DNA of 64,000 nucleotides, taken from NCBI RefSeq assembly GCF_021155775.2, contig NC_060237.1, positions 25,758,778 to 25,822,777 on the forward strand. The letters run 5' to 3'. Under the pieces are notes generated by a model. It was not told the origin of the DNA and made no database searches. It saw nothing but the letters and a program-made list of their open reading frames with translations. Origin of the DNA: Neodiprion pinetum. Lineage: Eukaryota; Arthropoda; Insecta; Hymenoptera; Diprionidae. The number at the start of each line of letters is the position of its first letter. Positions within the stretch are counted from its first letter, which is position 1. Positions 1 to 10,484 of this stretch are shown here, piece by piece. The position numbers and the translations under genes are program-made.

Positions 1-426
1 TATTATTTTTTCCAAAATATCCCTCTCCTTCCTTTATTTTTCCTAATCATTTTGAAATGTTTTTTCTCGTGATTGCGACGCAAGTATATCAGTAAATGCA
101 ATTAATAATATTATTAAAACGATATAGAAAAACTGTTTTCACGAAATTTCGCTGACAGACAGATGAATGAGTTTTCTCTCTCAGAATACAAATTACCTTC
201 AAACATAACAAAAAAAAATGTCACAAATAAGGTAACTTATAAAGATGTTACCTGATTTTTATCAGTAGATAATTTTTAGCAGATAATAAAGTCATTATGT
301 AGCATCTGTTTCAATATTACATTCACATTTATAAATAATACTGATGACCCCTACTTTTTGCACGTCGAAATATGTTATTACTCTTGAAATATGAATTTTA
401 ATTTGTATTTCTTGTTTATTTTTCAG

Positions 427-613
427 ATCCTGGCACGGCATATTGATCAAATAGTTCTAGGAATTGAGCTATCAAGCGGCTTCCAAAGCCTGAGGAAATA
501 CAAATATAAATACTAATATAATTCGACATCAGTATATGCGTACATAGATACAGACGCATCATTAATTTTTGCTCGTTATCATCGGGCAAGACTTACACAA
601 AGTGGGGGGCATA
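427..613 (+). other. Smaug 5' untranslated part of first visible exon
   Basis: A pyrimidine-rich stretch ending in a good acceptor (TTTTTCAG at 419-426) precedes this segment, which runs without a break into the Smaug start codon at 614. Stop codons lie in the Smaug frame, so it is read as 5' untranslated sequence of an exon that starts at 427. The promoter and any further 5' exon of Smaug must lie upstream of the window; positions 1-426 would then be intron, and nothing else is visible there. Confidence 0.55.
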
Positions 614-3245
614 ATGAAGTGGTCTCCAGGCGCCCTATTTTGCGAACAGGTTGGAGAGCTGACACGCGTTTTTTCTCAATGGAATGAATGCGAGCAGACA
701 GTTGTTCTCTACGCTTTATTGCGTCGCATACCAGCCGTGCAAGCGAGATTCTTGGCCCAAGCTGTGCAACATTCGCTCCATTCTGTTTCCGAGCTAAATT
801 CGCAAGAGCTCAATGCAAACAGTCCTGGTAAATGATCCTTGCTACAAAGATTTATATTTTTCAGTTTTAAAATAGAATTAAAATCGATCAGATTTGGGTG
901 TTTACTTTAAAATGATTATGTTGGTATATTTACTATTTTCCGTTAACATTTTTTGTATTGCTTTATTACAGGGTTCATCAATTCTTTGCTGTCTGAAACA
1001 ACAGAGACTGCTATTAATCAACTTTTGACTCATCTTCCGTTGCTGCGTCCTGGAAATTCAGAGTGCAAGCAGTGTTACTTAGTCGCTATACCAGAGCTGG
1101 TAAGTCACTGTGTCAGCACTGGACAATACACGGAGCAGACTCAACAGCTCCTCAGTTACACCTTGATTCATCCAGCAATAACAAGTCAAGATAGGCGGTC
1201 GCTAACCCAGTGGTTGAGGCACCTTGAAGAACGTATCAGTGGCACACCCCCTATTCACAGCCTCGAAGAATACACCACGACAACTCCCAGGTCAGTCACG
1301 TGAACAATCTCACTTACTTTTGCATCCTTAGAGAAATAAATGGTAAAAATTGTGATCTTTGAAAGGTATTTCAAGTAGTTTCTTCTGTGTTTATAGATGG
1401 GATAACATTTGGCCACGTACCGCAAAGCAGCACCAGCACCAACAACAGCAACAGCAGAACGAATCATCTAACATATTTGGTACTCATCCAACATCTACGT
1501 TCAATCTACAGTATCCATCTCCTGTCGCTAGACAACGTCGCTCAAATAGTCTTACACCACCAATTGCTGCTCATCATCTAGATGTGGTTGATCGTTCGAA
1601 TAATACAACTACCATGAACAGGCACAAGCCACGCAGTTTCAGCGTGTCTGGCGAACATGCTGGTAATTCGTCGCGATGTATATCTATTAAGGCTACTGTG
1701 GTTTCGTTTGTTGTGGCCAAGCAGGTGGTTCGAAATTCGGAACGTATTTAATAAAAACCGAATTTTCTTTGTTCTTTTCTACAGGAAGTTTACTTGGATT
1801 AGGTCCTCTCAGCCCCCAAAGTTCTTGTGCTAGTAGCGGCAGTGAAGGCCGTTTAGACGAAGCATCTACACGAACAGTGGCCAGTGGTATGAAAGGTGTG
1901 TTTGCCTCATTCCTTTTCCATGTGTATAGCAGAATTAATTTTTTGCGGATGTCAATTAATACTGTTATTTCTTCTCCGTATCATATTAGATGTAGCTGCT
2001 TGGTTGAAAACGTTGAGACTACACAAGTACAGTTACTTATTTACCACTTTGAGTTATGAGGAGATGCTGGAGCTCACTGAGGAACGATTGGCCGAGCAAG
2101 GTGTGACTAAGGGTGCCAGACATAAGTTGGCACTATCCATTGCCAAGTTACAGCAACGCCACCCAACTCTGTTAGCACTGGAACGAGATTTACTTCAACC
2201 AAATCGGGAGTCTAACCAACAAGCTTCCTTCTCCCAGGGGCAAGGCATAATTGCTAATGCATTGGATGAATTGAAAGTTATTATAGCCACGCCCATGAAA
2301 CCCAGTCAAGAAAATGATCCCTCAGATATTCCGGCACAGTTCACCAAAGTTATGGGTAAACGTACGTATACTTGGCGGATATGTTTATTAAAAAAAGTCT
2401 CGGGTATGTTAATTTATAGCGTAACGAAATTTTTATATTTTCTGCTCGCAGTGTGCAGTCGTTTGGCTTTAGAAAGCATGGATGAAGGGATACTGCTAAA
2501 CTGTGTTACTGTTCTGGAGAAGGTCTTGCAGCACGACTCTTTTACTCCTAATCAAAAAGAAAAAATTCAGCAGTGGCGCAATAGACTTGGAAATCCCAGA
2601 CCCACTCCCAAGTAAGTATGGGTTAAGTAAACAATTAACTTGAGGGATCTTTCTTATTTTGTATATTTTTATCATGAATTTTCATCCACACGTAATACAT
2701 ATTGCGTTCCAACCAACAGGTGGCAGCATAACTATGGCTACAACAGAAGATATTGTAACCCTTCGCAGCATAATCCGCACAATAGAAAGCCGAGTCTGAA
2801 TTTGGCCCATGTTAACAATGGTCATGCACACGGCAACACGTTTGCATTGAGTCCACATAGAAACAGCATTTCAACTCCGTACCTTCAGAACAATCAAAAT
2901 CAGAGTCTTACTCAGACTCAAAACAGTTTGCATCCGCTGCATGTTGCTGAGAAAAGACCTAGCTTACAGGAAACCAGTTTGGAGGTAAGGAATTTATTCA
3001 TTTTGTTCGAAGGAAGACTTGTCTAGCATAAAATGTAATAGTAGAGACCAAAATTTGTTCAACTTGTTTGTAAATTTTAGCAGCTGCAAAAAAGTTTACA
3101 ACGCACGTACAGCGCTCCAAGAGATAATTTTCTGAGCCACTCAATGAGTCCATCGGAGACAACAGATCCTGAAATAAATTCGCGCCTTGAATCTCTCTGC
3201 CTGCGAATGACTGAGCAAGCCATCGGCGGTTTCGGTGAGGCCTAG
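614..3245 (+). CDS. smg: Smaug (SAMD4 family) RNA-binding translational repressor
   Basis: Eight coding exons join in phase: 614-827, 972-1290, 1397-1662, 1785-1895, 1990-2361, 2452-2611, 2720-2984, 3081-3245, giving about 623 aa. The N-terminal part (ALFCEQV, WNECEQTV, LLTHLPLLRPGN, LLSYTLIHPA) matches the Smaug similarity/dimerisation region. The motif RRSNSLTPP and the block LGPLSPQSS.ASSGS are also family hallmarks. A SAM domain lies at about residues 304-365 (AAWLKTLRLHKY, then TKGARHKL.LSI), followed by the pseudo-HEAT region (QFTKVMGK ... WRNRL). The C-terminal exon carries the conserved INSRLESLCLRMTEQA. Family members bind stem-loops with a CNGG loop in mRNAs such as nanos, repress translation and recruit the CCR4-NOT deadenylase in the cytoplasm. 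Start 614 is the first ATG in frame; the slightly longer frame upstream opens only with TTG. It is transcribed toward the neighbouring - strand cluster. Confidence 0.96.
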
Positions 3246-4677
3246 TCCGTAATTATCATCATCGCAAAAGTAGTAAGTCTATATTATGATTGATTATTAC
3301 TATAACGTAGTTAATTAGTATTACGGTTTAATCTATTAACTAATGATGCGGTGTCTTACTTTGGTAGCTCATTTCATAAAGTAATATTGAACTGACTGAT
3401 CAAAATAGTTGCTAGAGTTAATTAATAAGCACGCACGAACGGACGCGTACTGGCCCACTCAAATATGATAATTGTACAAATGTCCAAAATTTGTGACAGA
3501 AATTGTTGGAATCGCAATTTTTTTTCCTTAAACAGTGAACGGGTTTTCATCATTATTTGTAAATCATATTTTTATTACACTGTAATTGTATTATTTACGA
3601 ATCGACAGAATTTGGCAAGCCAAATGCTATTAGAAAGATAGATTCTTTCCCTTACTATCTATTTACTGTAAACTATATAGACGTATATAATAACGGCATA
3701 TGTGTATATATGTATGTATATAGTACAAATATATGTGCATACATATATACATCTATATGCATGTTAATAATGAAAATGAAAAAAAAAGAATTGTAAAATA
3801 CAAAAATCAGCTGTGCGTTATATTGCAATATTGTTTTGTGTTATCCATTTCGGGAAATGGAATCTTCTGATTTTAAGCGCTGAAAAGCATTAGGCGATTG
3901 CGTGATGCAATTCATTTTAATCAACGGACTGATTTTAACTTTTATTATTTGTGTTTGTAGAATTTGATACTTGAAGCCCTAATAATCTGCACCATAATGT
4001 GCAAGTCCCCATTTTTTTCAGTCGGACTGTCGGTAGAATATTAGCAGCATTATGTTAAGTACTGTGTTTTCAACTTCTTGGAAGAAACACACAATTTTAT
4101 ATTATGTGGAATGAGACTGTGAAGCTAGATTGCTGGCATGTCCAAAAAATCATGTCATTTGCATCTCGATGATAGTGTTTGTCATATTTGACGCTTTAGG
4201 CTTGATTTTATGCTGAAAATTAATTGATGAATTTTTTTTATAAACTCTTAGATAAGGACAACAATTGAAATTGACATGTGAAACTTTATATAGTGATGAA
4301 TAGTTAGTAGCAATATATGTGACAAATGCTATCCAACGATAAAAGGTTTAGACTAATAATCATTGACTCAATCTAGAACATTAAGAAAATACATTTTGAA
4401 ATACCTGGAAATTAGGGGATACACTGCAATGCAGTCTAGCTTTTATGCTTAAAATCTGTCGCTTCTGATTCTAGTTGTGAGTATAAAAAGAATATTTTTA
4501 TTTCTTGTTTTTTAAATTCAATAATCATCTAATGATAATAAAACAGACGGCGTTTCGCGACGATATCTTAACGATGTTTTCATCCAAACAAAATCTACTA
4601 ACGTTATTCTTAATTAAGTAAATCGATGAGTAAATAATTAATTGACTAATTAGTTGATTGAATCATTCACTACGATT

Positions 4678-4704
4678 AAAAAAAAAAAAAAAAAAAAAAA
4701 AAAA
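4678..4704. repeat. Homopolymer A run (27 A)
   Basis: An uninterrupted run of 27 A lies inside AT-rich DNA downstream of Smaug. It could be a genomic poly(A) tract or a relic of a retroposed 3' end, but I see no element body next to it. Its exact length should be treated with caution because assemblers often misjudge homopolymers. Confidence 0.8.
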
Positions 4705-6167
4705 CGAAAGACTGACAATTTCACGCGTTTCGGTAGCTAAGCATAAAATGAAAAAAAAACAAAAAAAAAAAACTTATATCCTGACTAAGCGAGACTTCTC
4801 TTTCTTTAACGTCCTACGTACGCGTGAATGAAACAATTGGAAGACTGCGGAAGGAAAAACCTGTCAAAATAATTAAAAGAATTAGAGAGAAAGGAAGTAA
4901 TCTTATAATTTAGACTAATTGATTGAAACATTATATTCTATTATATATTAATCAACGTAAGGTTACGTGGTAATTGTTGGTACAGCTTTGTTAATGGATA
5001 ATTAGCACCTATATCTGTGCATGATTTACGTTTCTATAACGTCATTCGTCTGATAATGATTGATGGGTGGTTTGAAATCTAAAGTGTATAACACACTACT
5101 GACATTGACATTACCTGCAACACGCCTATCCGTGGGCTGCATTGAATGAATTTTATATATTAGTGGACGAAAACAAGTACAGAAAAAAATTGAAAAAAAA
5201 CAAAAAAAAAAACAAAAAAGAAACTTGAAAAAAAAAATTATTTGACAAGTATGATGTTGTCGATACCATTGACATGTAACAAAAGCTATCTCCTAATAAA
5301 GACTAGTGCACAAATGAAGGAGAGTACACAGAAGAGTCGTTAGGATGTTGCTGAGTACGTAGCGAATTGAAGTTTTTAGAATAATTGTAAACTGTAGGTA
5401 ATTTTCTCTCACTTGGTTATGGTGAAAAACAATAGCTAAAAGTAAAAATAATGTTTGGTCGCTACGTACTGCGATAAAATTGGTCTGCAGTGCTGTGAGA
5501 ATAGTTATTGGCAGAGCTATGCCGAGCAATTTTCTGGAGTACACTTAAGCATTTGAGATAGGAAAATTAGAATGAAATATTTAATTTTTACACTCAGTTT
5601 GTTCGTTTGGTTCTTTTAAACTATCATTAATATAATTATTGCAAATCTTTTTTTTTATCAAGAAATTCGATGACACTAAACGGGCTCATTACATGTATAC
5701 ATATGCAACCCCACACATACTACAATACATGCACGAATACACGTACTTGTAATATTTACGAGTTCTGAGATGATTTAAAGCTAGTCAAACGATACGTTCT
5801 ATCAGCTAACTACATTGTTATTATTATTTTTTTTTTCTTCTCCTTTATCATGAAACTGTGCATCCTACATTTTGAACGAGACGTCTTGTATACAATACAT
5901 ATTATTATTATTATACTGTAAACATGAGAGAATAGAAGAAAATATATTAAAAAAAAAAAAAAGAAGAAGACTGCTCCTATGCTATTTCTGCAATTAATTA
6001 TGTCATTGTATAAGTAATCGACAAAAAAAAAACACTAATCTATGAAGGCAGGACCTAACTAAACAGAGAATGTGAGAGACTTTATTTGCAAAAAAAGAAA
6101 AAAAGTATATGAAATGATACCACACTGCTGACTGGTCGGATATTTTCACTTAATATTTGTAAATTTT

Positions 6168-6230
6168 ATAATTATAATTATTATTATCATTATCATTAAT
6201 ATTATTATTTTTATTAATATTATTAAACAG
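6168..6230. repeat. ATT/ATA microsatellite-like tract
   Basis: The sequence is composed almost entirely of imperfect ATT, TAT and CATT units. A second similar tract lies at about 6398-6437. No coding or promoter signal is associated with it. Confidence 0.7.
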
Positions 6231-6532
6231 TCTTCGTTCAACGATATCATAACCACGAGTTAGATTAATGATCCTAGATCACGTGTAATGCACGGAAGAA
6301 AAGTGCTTAGTTGCGTAGCCGCCTAAAATATATTACGAGCAATGATTTTGTCTCATTTCGATAGTGTTCTCAATCATTTACATAAATGGCGACCATTATT
6401 ATTCTTACTACTATTATTAATATTATTATTATTGTATTGAAATGAATTATTACACATGCATATACATATATCCACGCAGATATATACAGTATACATACCA
6501 CCACATATATTATATATATACAATATATGTAT

Positions 6533-7955
6533 GGAGCATTCCATGCGAACTCAACCTACCATCAGAATTGACATTTTTAATTTGGTCCTAATGTCTTAAA
6601 TCTTTTTGCACTCTGTGAAAAAGAGCTCCATGATTTTCTTCGAATTTTTTTATTCACCTGTTCACGAGTTGTGAATTTTTCAAAATATGAGATGTTGTTT
6701 TCTCGAATGCCCAAAATTTCTTTCTATTTTTTCAGAATTTCTTAAAATTATCTAAATTTGAAAAGAAAAACCTAATATGAAAAGACTTACAATTTTATGA
6801 TATAAGCATGATTTTTAATATCTCATCGAATAAAATATCAATAAAAAATTACAAACGGAGGTAATCGAAAATCATGAAAATAATAAACCGGTATTAAGAA
6901 GAAAAATTTTATTCTTAAATATTTTTGTCTTACTTTTGTTGTCGTTTAAATATTTTACTTCAGTTACTTTTGTTTAAGCTAGAATTCACTCTCATTGTCA
7001 GAGTTTCAGCCTTTGAATATCGAATATTGAGAGCGTCGGTTGTTTTTCATAATTTTCAATTGTTGAAAGCTTAAGTTCGATGCTTTAAGTTTAAGTAAAT
7101 TAGCTCTTTTTATAGCCCATTCGTATAATTCTTGCGAGGTTGAAATTTGTTCATTGAATGGCAACTGAAGAAGAAGACTAGCTCGTGCAGCAGCACTATA
7201 TGCAAAGGCTAAAACTATAACAGGCACTCAAAAATTTCATTGCGTCATTCCAAATACAGATGGATCTCTAACGACGAGAGTGATCTCTAGCTCAAACGAA
7301 AATCACTCATTTAAAAATATTTAAACGACAACAAAAGTAAGACAAAAATATTTAAGAATAAAAATTTTGTCCCTTTACAGATTTATTATTTTCATGATTT
7401 CCGATTACATTCATTTGTAATTTTTTATTGATATTTTATTTTATAAGACATTAAAAATCATATTTGTATCATACTAATTGTAAGTCATATCGTATTGGTT
7501 GTTTTTTTCAAATTTCGATAATTTTAAAAAATTCTCAAAAATAGAAATAATCGTTTACCCACGACGGGATCAGGCCGAAAATTTGCGAAATAAGTCTTTT
7601 TTTTTGAGAAGTTAAAAAAAAACAGTGAAGGGTACAAACAATGTTCAAAATCAGATTTTAATATATGAGTGGAAAAAATGTGGTGAATAATTTTTTGATA
7701 TATTTTGCATCAAATTATTGACAACTTCATTGAAAAACACACAATTTGAGAAAATAACATTGAAATTGATGCATTTTTGAAAAAGTTATATGCAGTTCAA
7801 AAGAATTTTAAATTTTGAAAAATTCACATCCCGTGAACGGCTGGATAAAAAAATTGGAAAGAAATCATGTACCTCTTTTTCACGGAGATGAAAAAATTAG
7901 GACCAAATTAAAAATGGCAATTTCGATGGTATGTTGAGTTGGCATGGAATGCCCC
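6533..7955. mobile_element. Fold-back element with long terminal inverted repeats
   Basis: The left end (GGAGCATTCCATGCGAACTC at 6533) recurs inverted at the right end, where the reverse complement reads GGGGCATTCCATGCCAACTC ending at 7955. Similarity continues inward for several hundred bases: the outer arms share TTTTTAATTTGGTCCTAAT, GTGAAAAAGAG and GTGAATTTTTCAAAAT, and the inner arms share TTAAATATTTTTGTCTTACT (left about 6913-6960, right inverted about 7317-7372). A unique centre of about 350 bp (6961-7316) lies between. The right arm carries unmatched sequence around 7550-7750. No convincing target-site duplication flanks the ends. The layout suits a non-autonomous DNA transposon or fold-back element; the superfamily is not identified. 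A 73-codon frame on the - strand in the centre (7006-7227) is not recognised as a transposase. Confidence 0.8.
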
Positions 7956-8625
7956 AAAGATAAGTCGTACTTTAGAATGTGGCGTTTTCGACCGGACATT
8001 TGTAATTCTATACCTTACAATAATACATACCTATACATCTACAGATTTTATTTTCAAACAGAGCAACTTCAGTTAATTGATCGAATTTTTGTGCGAACAT
8101 CTAAATTTTTATTAAATATAAATGAATAAATAACTATCTGTATCTATCACTTATTTAAGTACACATGGATATAATGATGTGCAACAAGTGAACAGTCGCA
8201 AACGCACTTCTGCAAAATTAGTCAAATAAGCTGGACAACTTGTAAAAATGCAATTTTTGTACTGTTGAAAACACGAAAAAGAAAAAAATATTGGAAAACA
8301 TGCAAAAAAAAATAAAGGGACGAACATTATTCAAATAGTCGAAGGGTACACTGAAATTGTAACGTGAAAGAACATTTTTCAATAAAAATACAGACAGAAA
8401 AAAATGAATAAGAAAAACTTTTTATATGCAATAATTGTATCTTAGACGTAGATAATGAACGTTTCTATTTGTATAGAAAGTCACGGGGATAACTGCGTTA
8501 TCTGAATTTGTATGTCATCAAAACAGTTTTATATAATGTTACAAAAGAAGATATAATAATAAAATTTACGTCGTATTGTGCGTATTCGAATATTGGGAAT
8601 TTTCGATTATTCTTACTATTACGAT
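7956..8625. other. Intergenic AT-rich sequence
   Basis: I see no coding sequence supported by splice sites or homology. The segment lies between the fold-back element and the stop codon of the first - strand gene, so its right-hand part probably holds that gene's 3' untranslated region. Confidence 0.5.
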
Positions 8626-9446
8626 TCAATGAAGTCCGTAATCGTAGTCGAAATCGTAGTGATCGTAGTATGCGAACGGTTCTGCGATACTGTTGATTTC
8701 AATGTGCTCAATATTATTTGACGTGTACGGATCTGTAAAATATTTTCACCAATAATTTTCACGATTCCGTGTATATTTTGTCATTGGTAATTTAAATCAA
8801 TTTTATTTCAAGTTAACTATAACTCGGACATTTGTATCGTCTTACCATTGTCAGAAGCGAATAGAAGATCGTTAGTACCGTCAACGATCACAAACGGCGC
8901 TGGTTTTGTAGGCGAAACTTGATACTGGAATTCTAAATAGAAAATGAAACAATAACAAGCAAACTTGCGTTACGGACGTAGATTCAAAGTCATCCCGCAC
9001 TGTGTTTGTAGTAAACACGATCAAGTTCGAGTTTACGGCGCGTTATCGCTCTGCGCGGAATCGAGCCGGTTTCAGTCTTATTTTGTGTGCGGTCGGATCC
9101 GGATCTGTCCAAATTTCTTACCGTGAATATGTTGTGTCGCAGTGTGAGGCTTGTGCTGATTTTCTATGTTTACATTTTGGTAGCTAGTCGCACCGTGGCC
9201 GTGATTAACCGTGTGCAAGTTCGGAAAGTTATTCTCCTGCAAGGTGTGATCATCGATACTTCGGATAATTCTTCCGGCCCTCGAAGCAGCGATCATCATC
9301 ATCGTCATCGTGCACAACTGAAAGGTATAATATCAATGCGAACATGCTTCTAGTTTTTACAACCTTGCCTTTGTAAACATGTACGACTGATAGTAATTAT
9401 GACTTGTCTTATAAATTTACGGACAATCACTCACTAATAATTTCAT
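8626..9446 (-). CDS. Small secreted His/Asp/Tyr-rich orphan protein, four exons
   Basis: Reconstructed exons on the - strand are 9446-9435, 9317-9122, 8932-8846 and 8732-8626, which join in phase to 133 aa. Exon 1 is ATG plus three codons followed by a GTGAGT donor. Exon 2 completes the signal peptide MKLLLCTMTMMMIAASRA. The mature part is rich in Asn and His (NFPNLHTVNHGHG, NIENQHKPHTATQHIH), then has a less biased stretch (PAPFVIVDGTNDLLFASDN), and ends in alternating Asp/Tyr/His (YYDHYDFDYDYGLH). I do not recognise the family. Secretion, small size and position at the end of a run of structural genes suggest an extracellular matrix or cuticle role, which is inference. The frames, three donor/acceptor pairs and shared start plan make the exon model persuasive. 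Confidence 0.72.
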
Positions 9447-10484
9447 AACGATGCAGCTGCAGTAATTTTACCCCGCGATGATAACTTTGCGAATATATTT
9501 CTTCTACTGAGAAAAATCTTCCCGTAACGAGCCGTTTTATGCAGTCTGTTTGTTAGGAAATTTCGTAACACCATGGGAACGAAACGTATGTACCTACCTT
9601 ACACCAAGTGTATTTCTATGTTACTCGAGTCGTGAAATCGTTGCTCTATCCGCACGCCTATGGGAAACATACCGTAGAATGGGCCCCTTGCATAATATTT
9701 TACGCAAATTGGGATCACTCGCAGTGCGTACAAAAGACCTTGTGAATAATATCATAGTATAGATTCTGGTAAATTCGAAGAGAATTTTTTTTTTTATTGT
9801 CAACGACTCAAAGCGTTTGCCCGAAGCTTGCTTCGTTGAGGCAACTTCGAGTTTGAAAAATGGACAGGTTTTAACGTGTTGTAAAATAATTTGAACAGAC
9901 GAGTAACAAACACAAGGACTCGCATTCGTGTTTAAGCGTTCAAAGTGACTTATTTTTCGCCGTTTAATTCATTTCTTTGAAACAATTAAAACTGAAAACC
10001 TTTCGCAAGATTGCTGCGAGAGTTCACCGGCTAAATTATTATCAAACGTTGTGAAAGAGCGCTTGTTTCACGTATGTAGGTATATACGTCATGTATAATT
10101 AATGACGGATACTTTGCTCCGCAATCGGATACTTACCTTCGTTATACACTCTCAACGATTTAACGCAACGATTGCGCTATCTTGCGTACGATCTTGATTC
10201 GCACCTAGAAATACCGTGAAAACTCATCCTTTATTTTCGCGTTCTTGACCCATTTGTAATTTCTTGCATGTATACCTACTTCGAAATAGGAACAATATTC
10301 AGGGTGAGAAAGTTTTCTATGTGTAAATATCTTTTTATTAGTTGAATTACGTGTACATTATCCAATATTGATTTCATTGCAAAAATTACAATTAGCAAAC
10401 AGCCCATATTTAGACTACGTGTTAATTCGCCTTCAATTAATGTTGCTCGAAGAAAACCGAATGTATAAAGCCCGTTGGACTGGT
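9447..10484. other. Intergenic region with promoter of the 8626-9446 gene
   Basis: Besides the proposed TATA-like element at 9535-9541 I see no gene here. A very good donor-like sequence (reverse complement GAAGGTAAGTAT at about 10128-10139) has no matching in-frame start codon and is left unassigned. The right-hand part should hold the 3' untranslated region of the next gene; a reverse-complement AATAAA occurs near 10330. Confidence 0.45.
9535..9541 (-). promoter_or_regulatory. TATA-like element for the 8626-9446 gene
   Basis: The - strand reads CATAAAA about 90 bp upstream of the start codon at 9446. It is a weaker match than the TATAAAA or TATATAAG boxes of the other cluster genes, but the spacing is similar. 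Confidence 0.35.

Larger units (their letters stand above)
3246..6532 (+). other. Smaug 3' untranslated region and intergenic AT-rich DNA
   Basis: There is no supported coding sequence here. The stretch is very AT-rich with many short A, TA and ATT tracts. It probably contains a long Smaug 3' UTR, whose end I cannot place because several AATAAA-like hexamers occur. Two TGTATATA words (3703-3710 and 3715-3722) fit the Pumilio-type consensus TGTANATA. Homopolymer A at 4678-4704 and ATT/ATA microsatellite-like sequence around 6168-6230 and 6398-6437 are the other visible features. Confidence 0.5.

Noticed and set aside
3700..6530. Further short frames and TA-rich microsatellites downstream of smaug as separate genes
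   Set aside because: All are short, AT-driven and lack splice or homology support; they are treated as 3' untranslated or intergenic sequence.
7006..7227. 73-codon frame in the centre of the fold-back element as a possible transposase remnant
   Set aside because: No catalytic or DNA-binding motif was recognisable, and it is too short to assign.
9129..9325. + strand frame starting MLCRSVRLVLIFYVYILVAS with a good GTATAA donor, looking like a secreted-protein first exon
   Set aside because: It is antisense to the second exon of the 8626-9446 gene. No downstream + strand exon continues it, whereas the - strand reading joins three further exons in phase.
9306..9349. Alternative start MFALILYLSVV for the 8626-9446 gene
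   Set aside because: It looks like a signal peptide, but its frame hits a stop after about 30 codons and is not the frame that joins the downstream exons. The ATG at 9446 with a GTGAGT donor gives a complete in-phase model.
10276..10408. - strand frame with hydrophobic start MGCLLIVIFAMK
   Set aside because: It lies about 75 bp beyond the stop codon of the 10485-11844 gene, in its probable 3' untranslated region, and its donor candidates are weak or out of phase.
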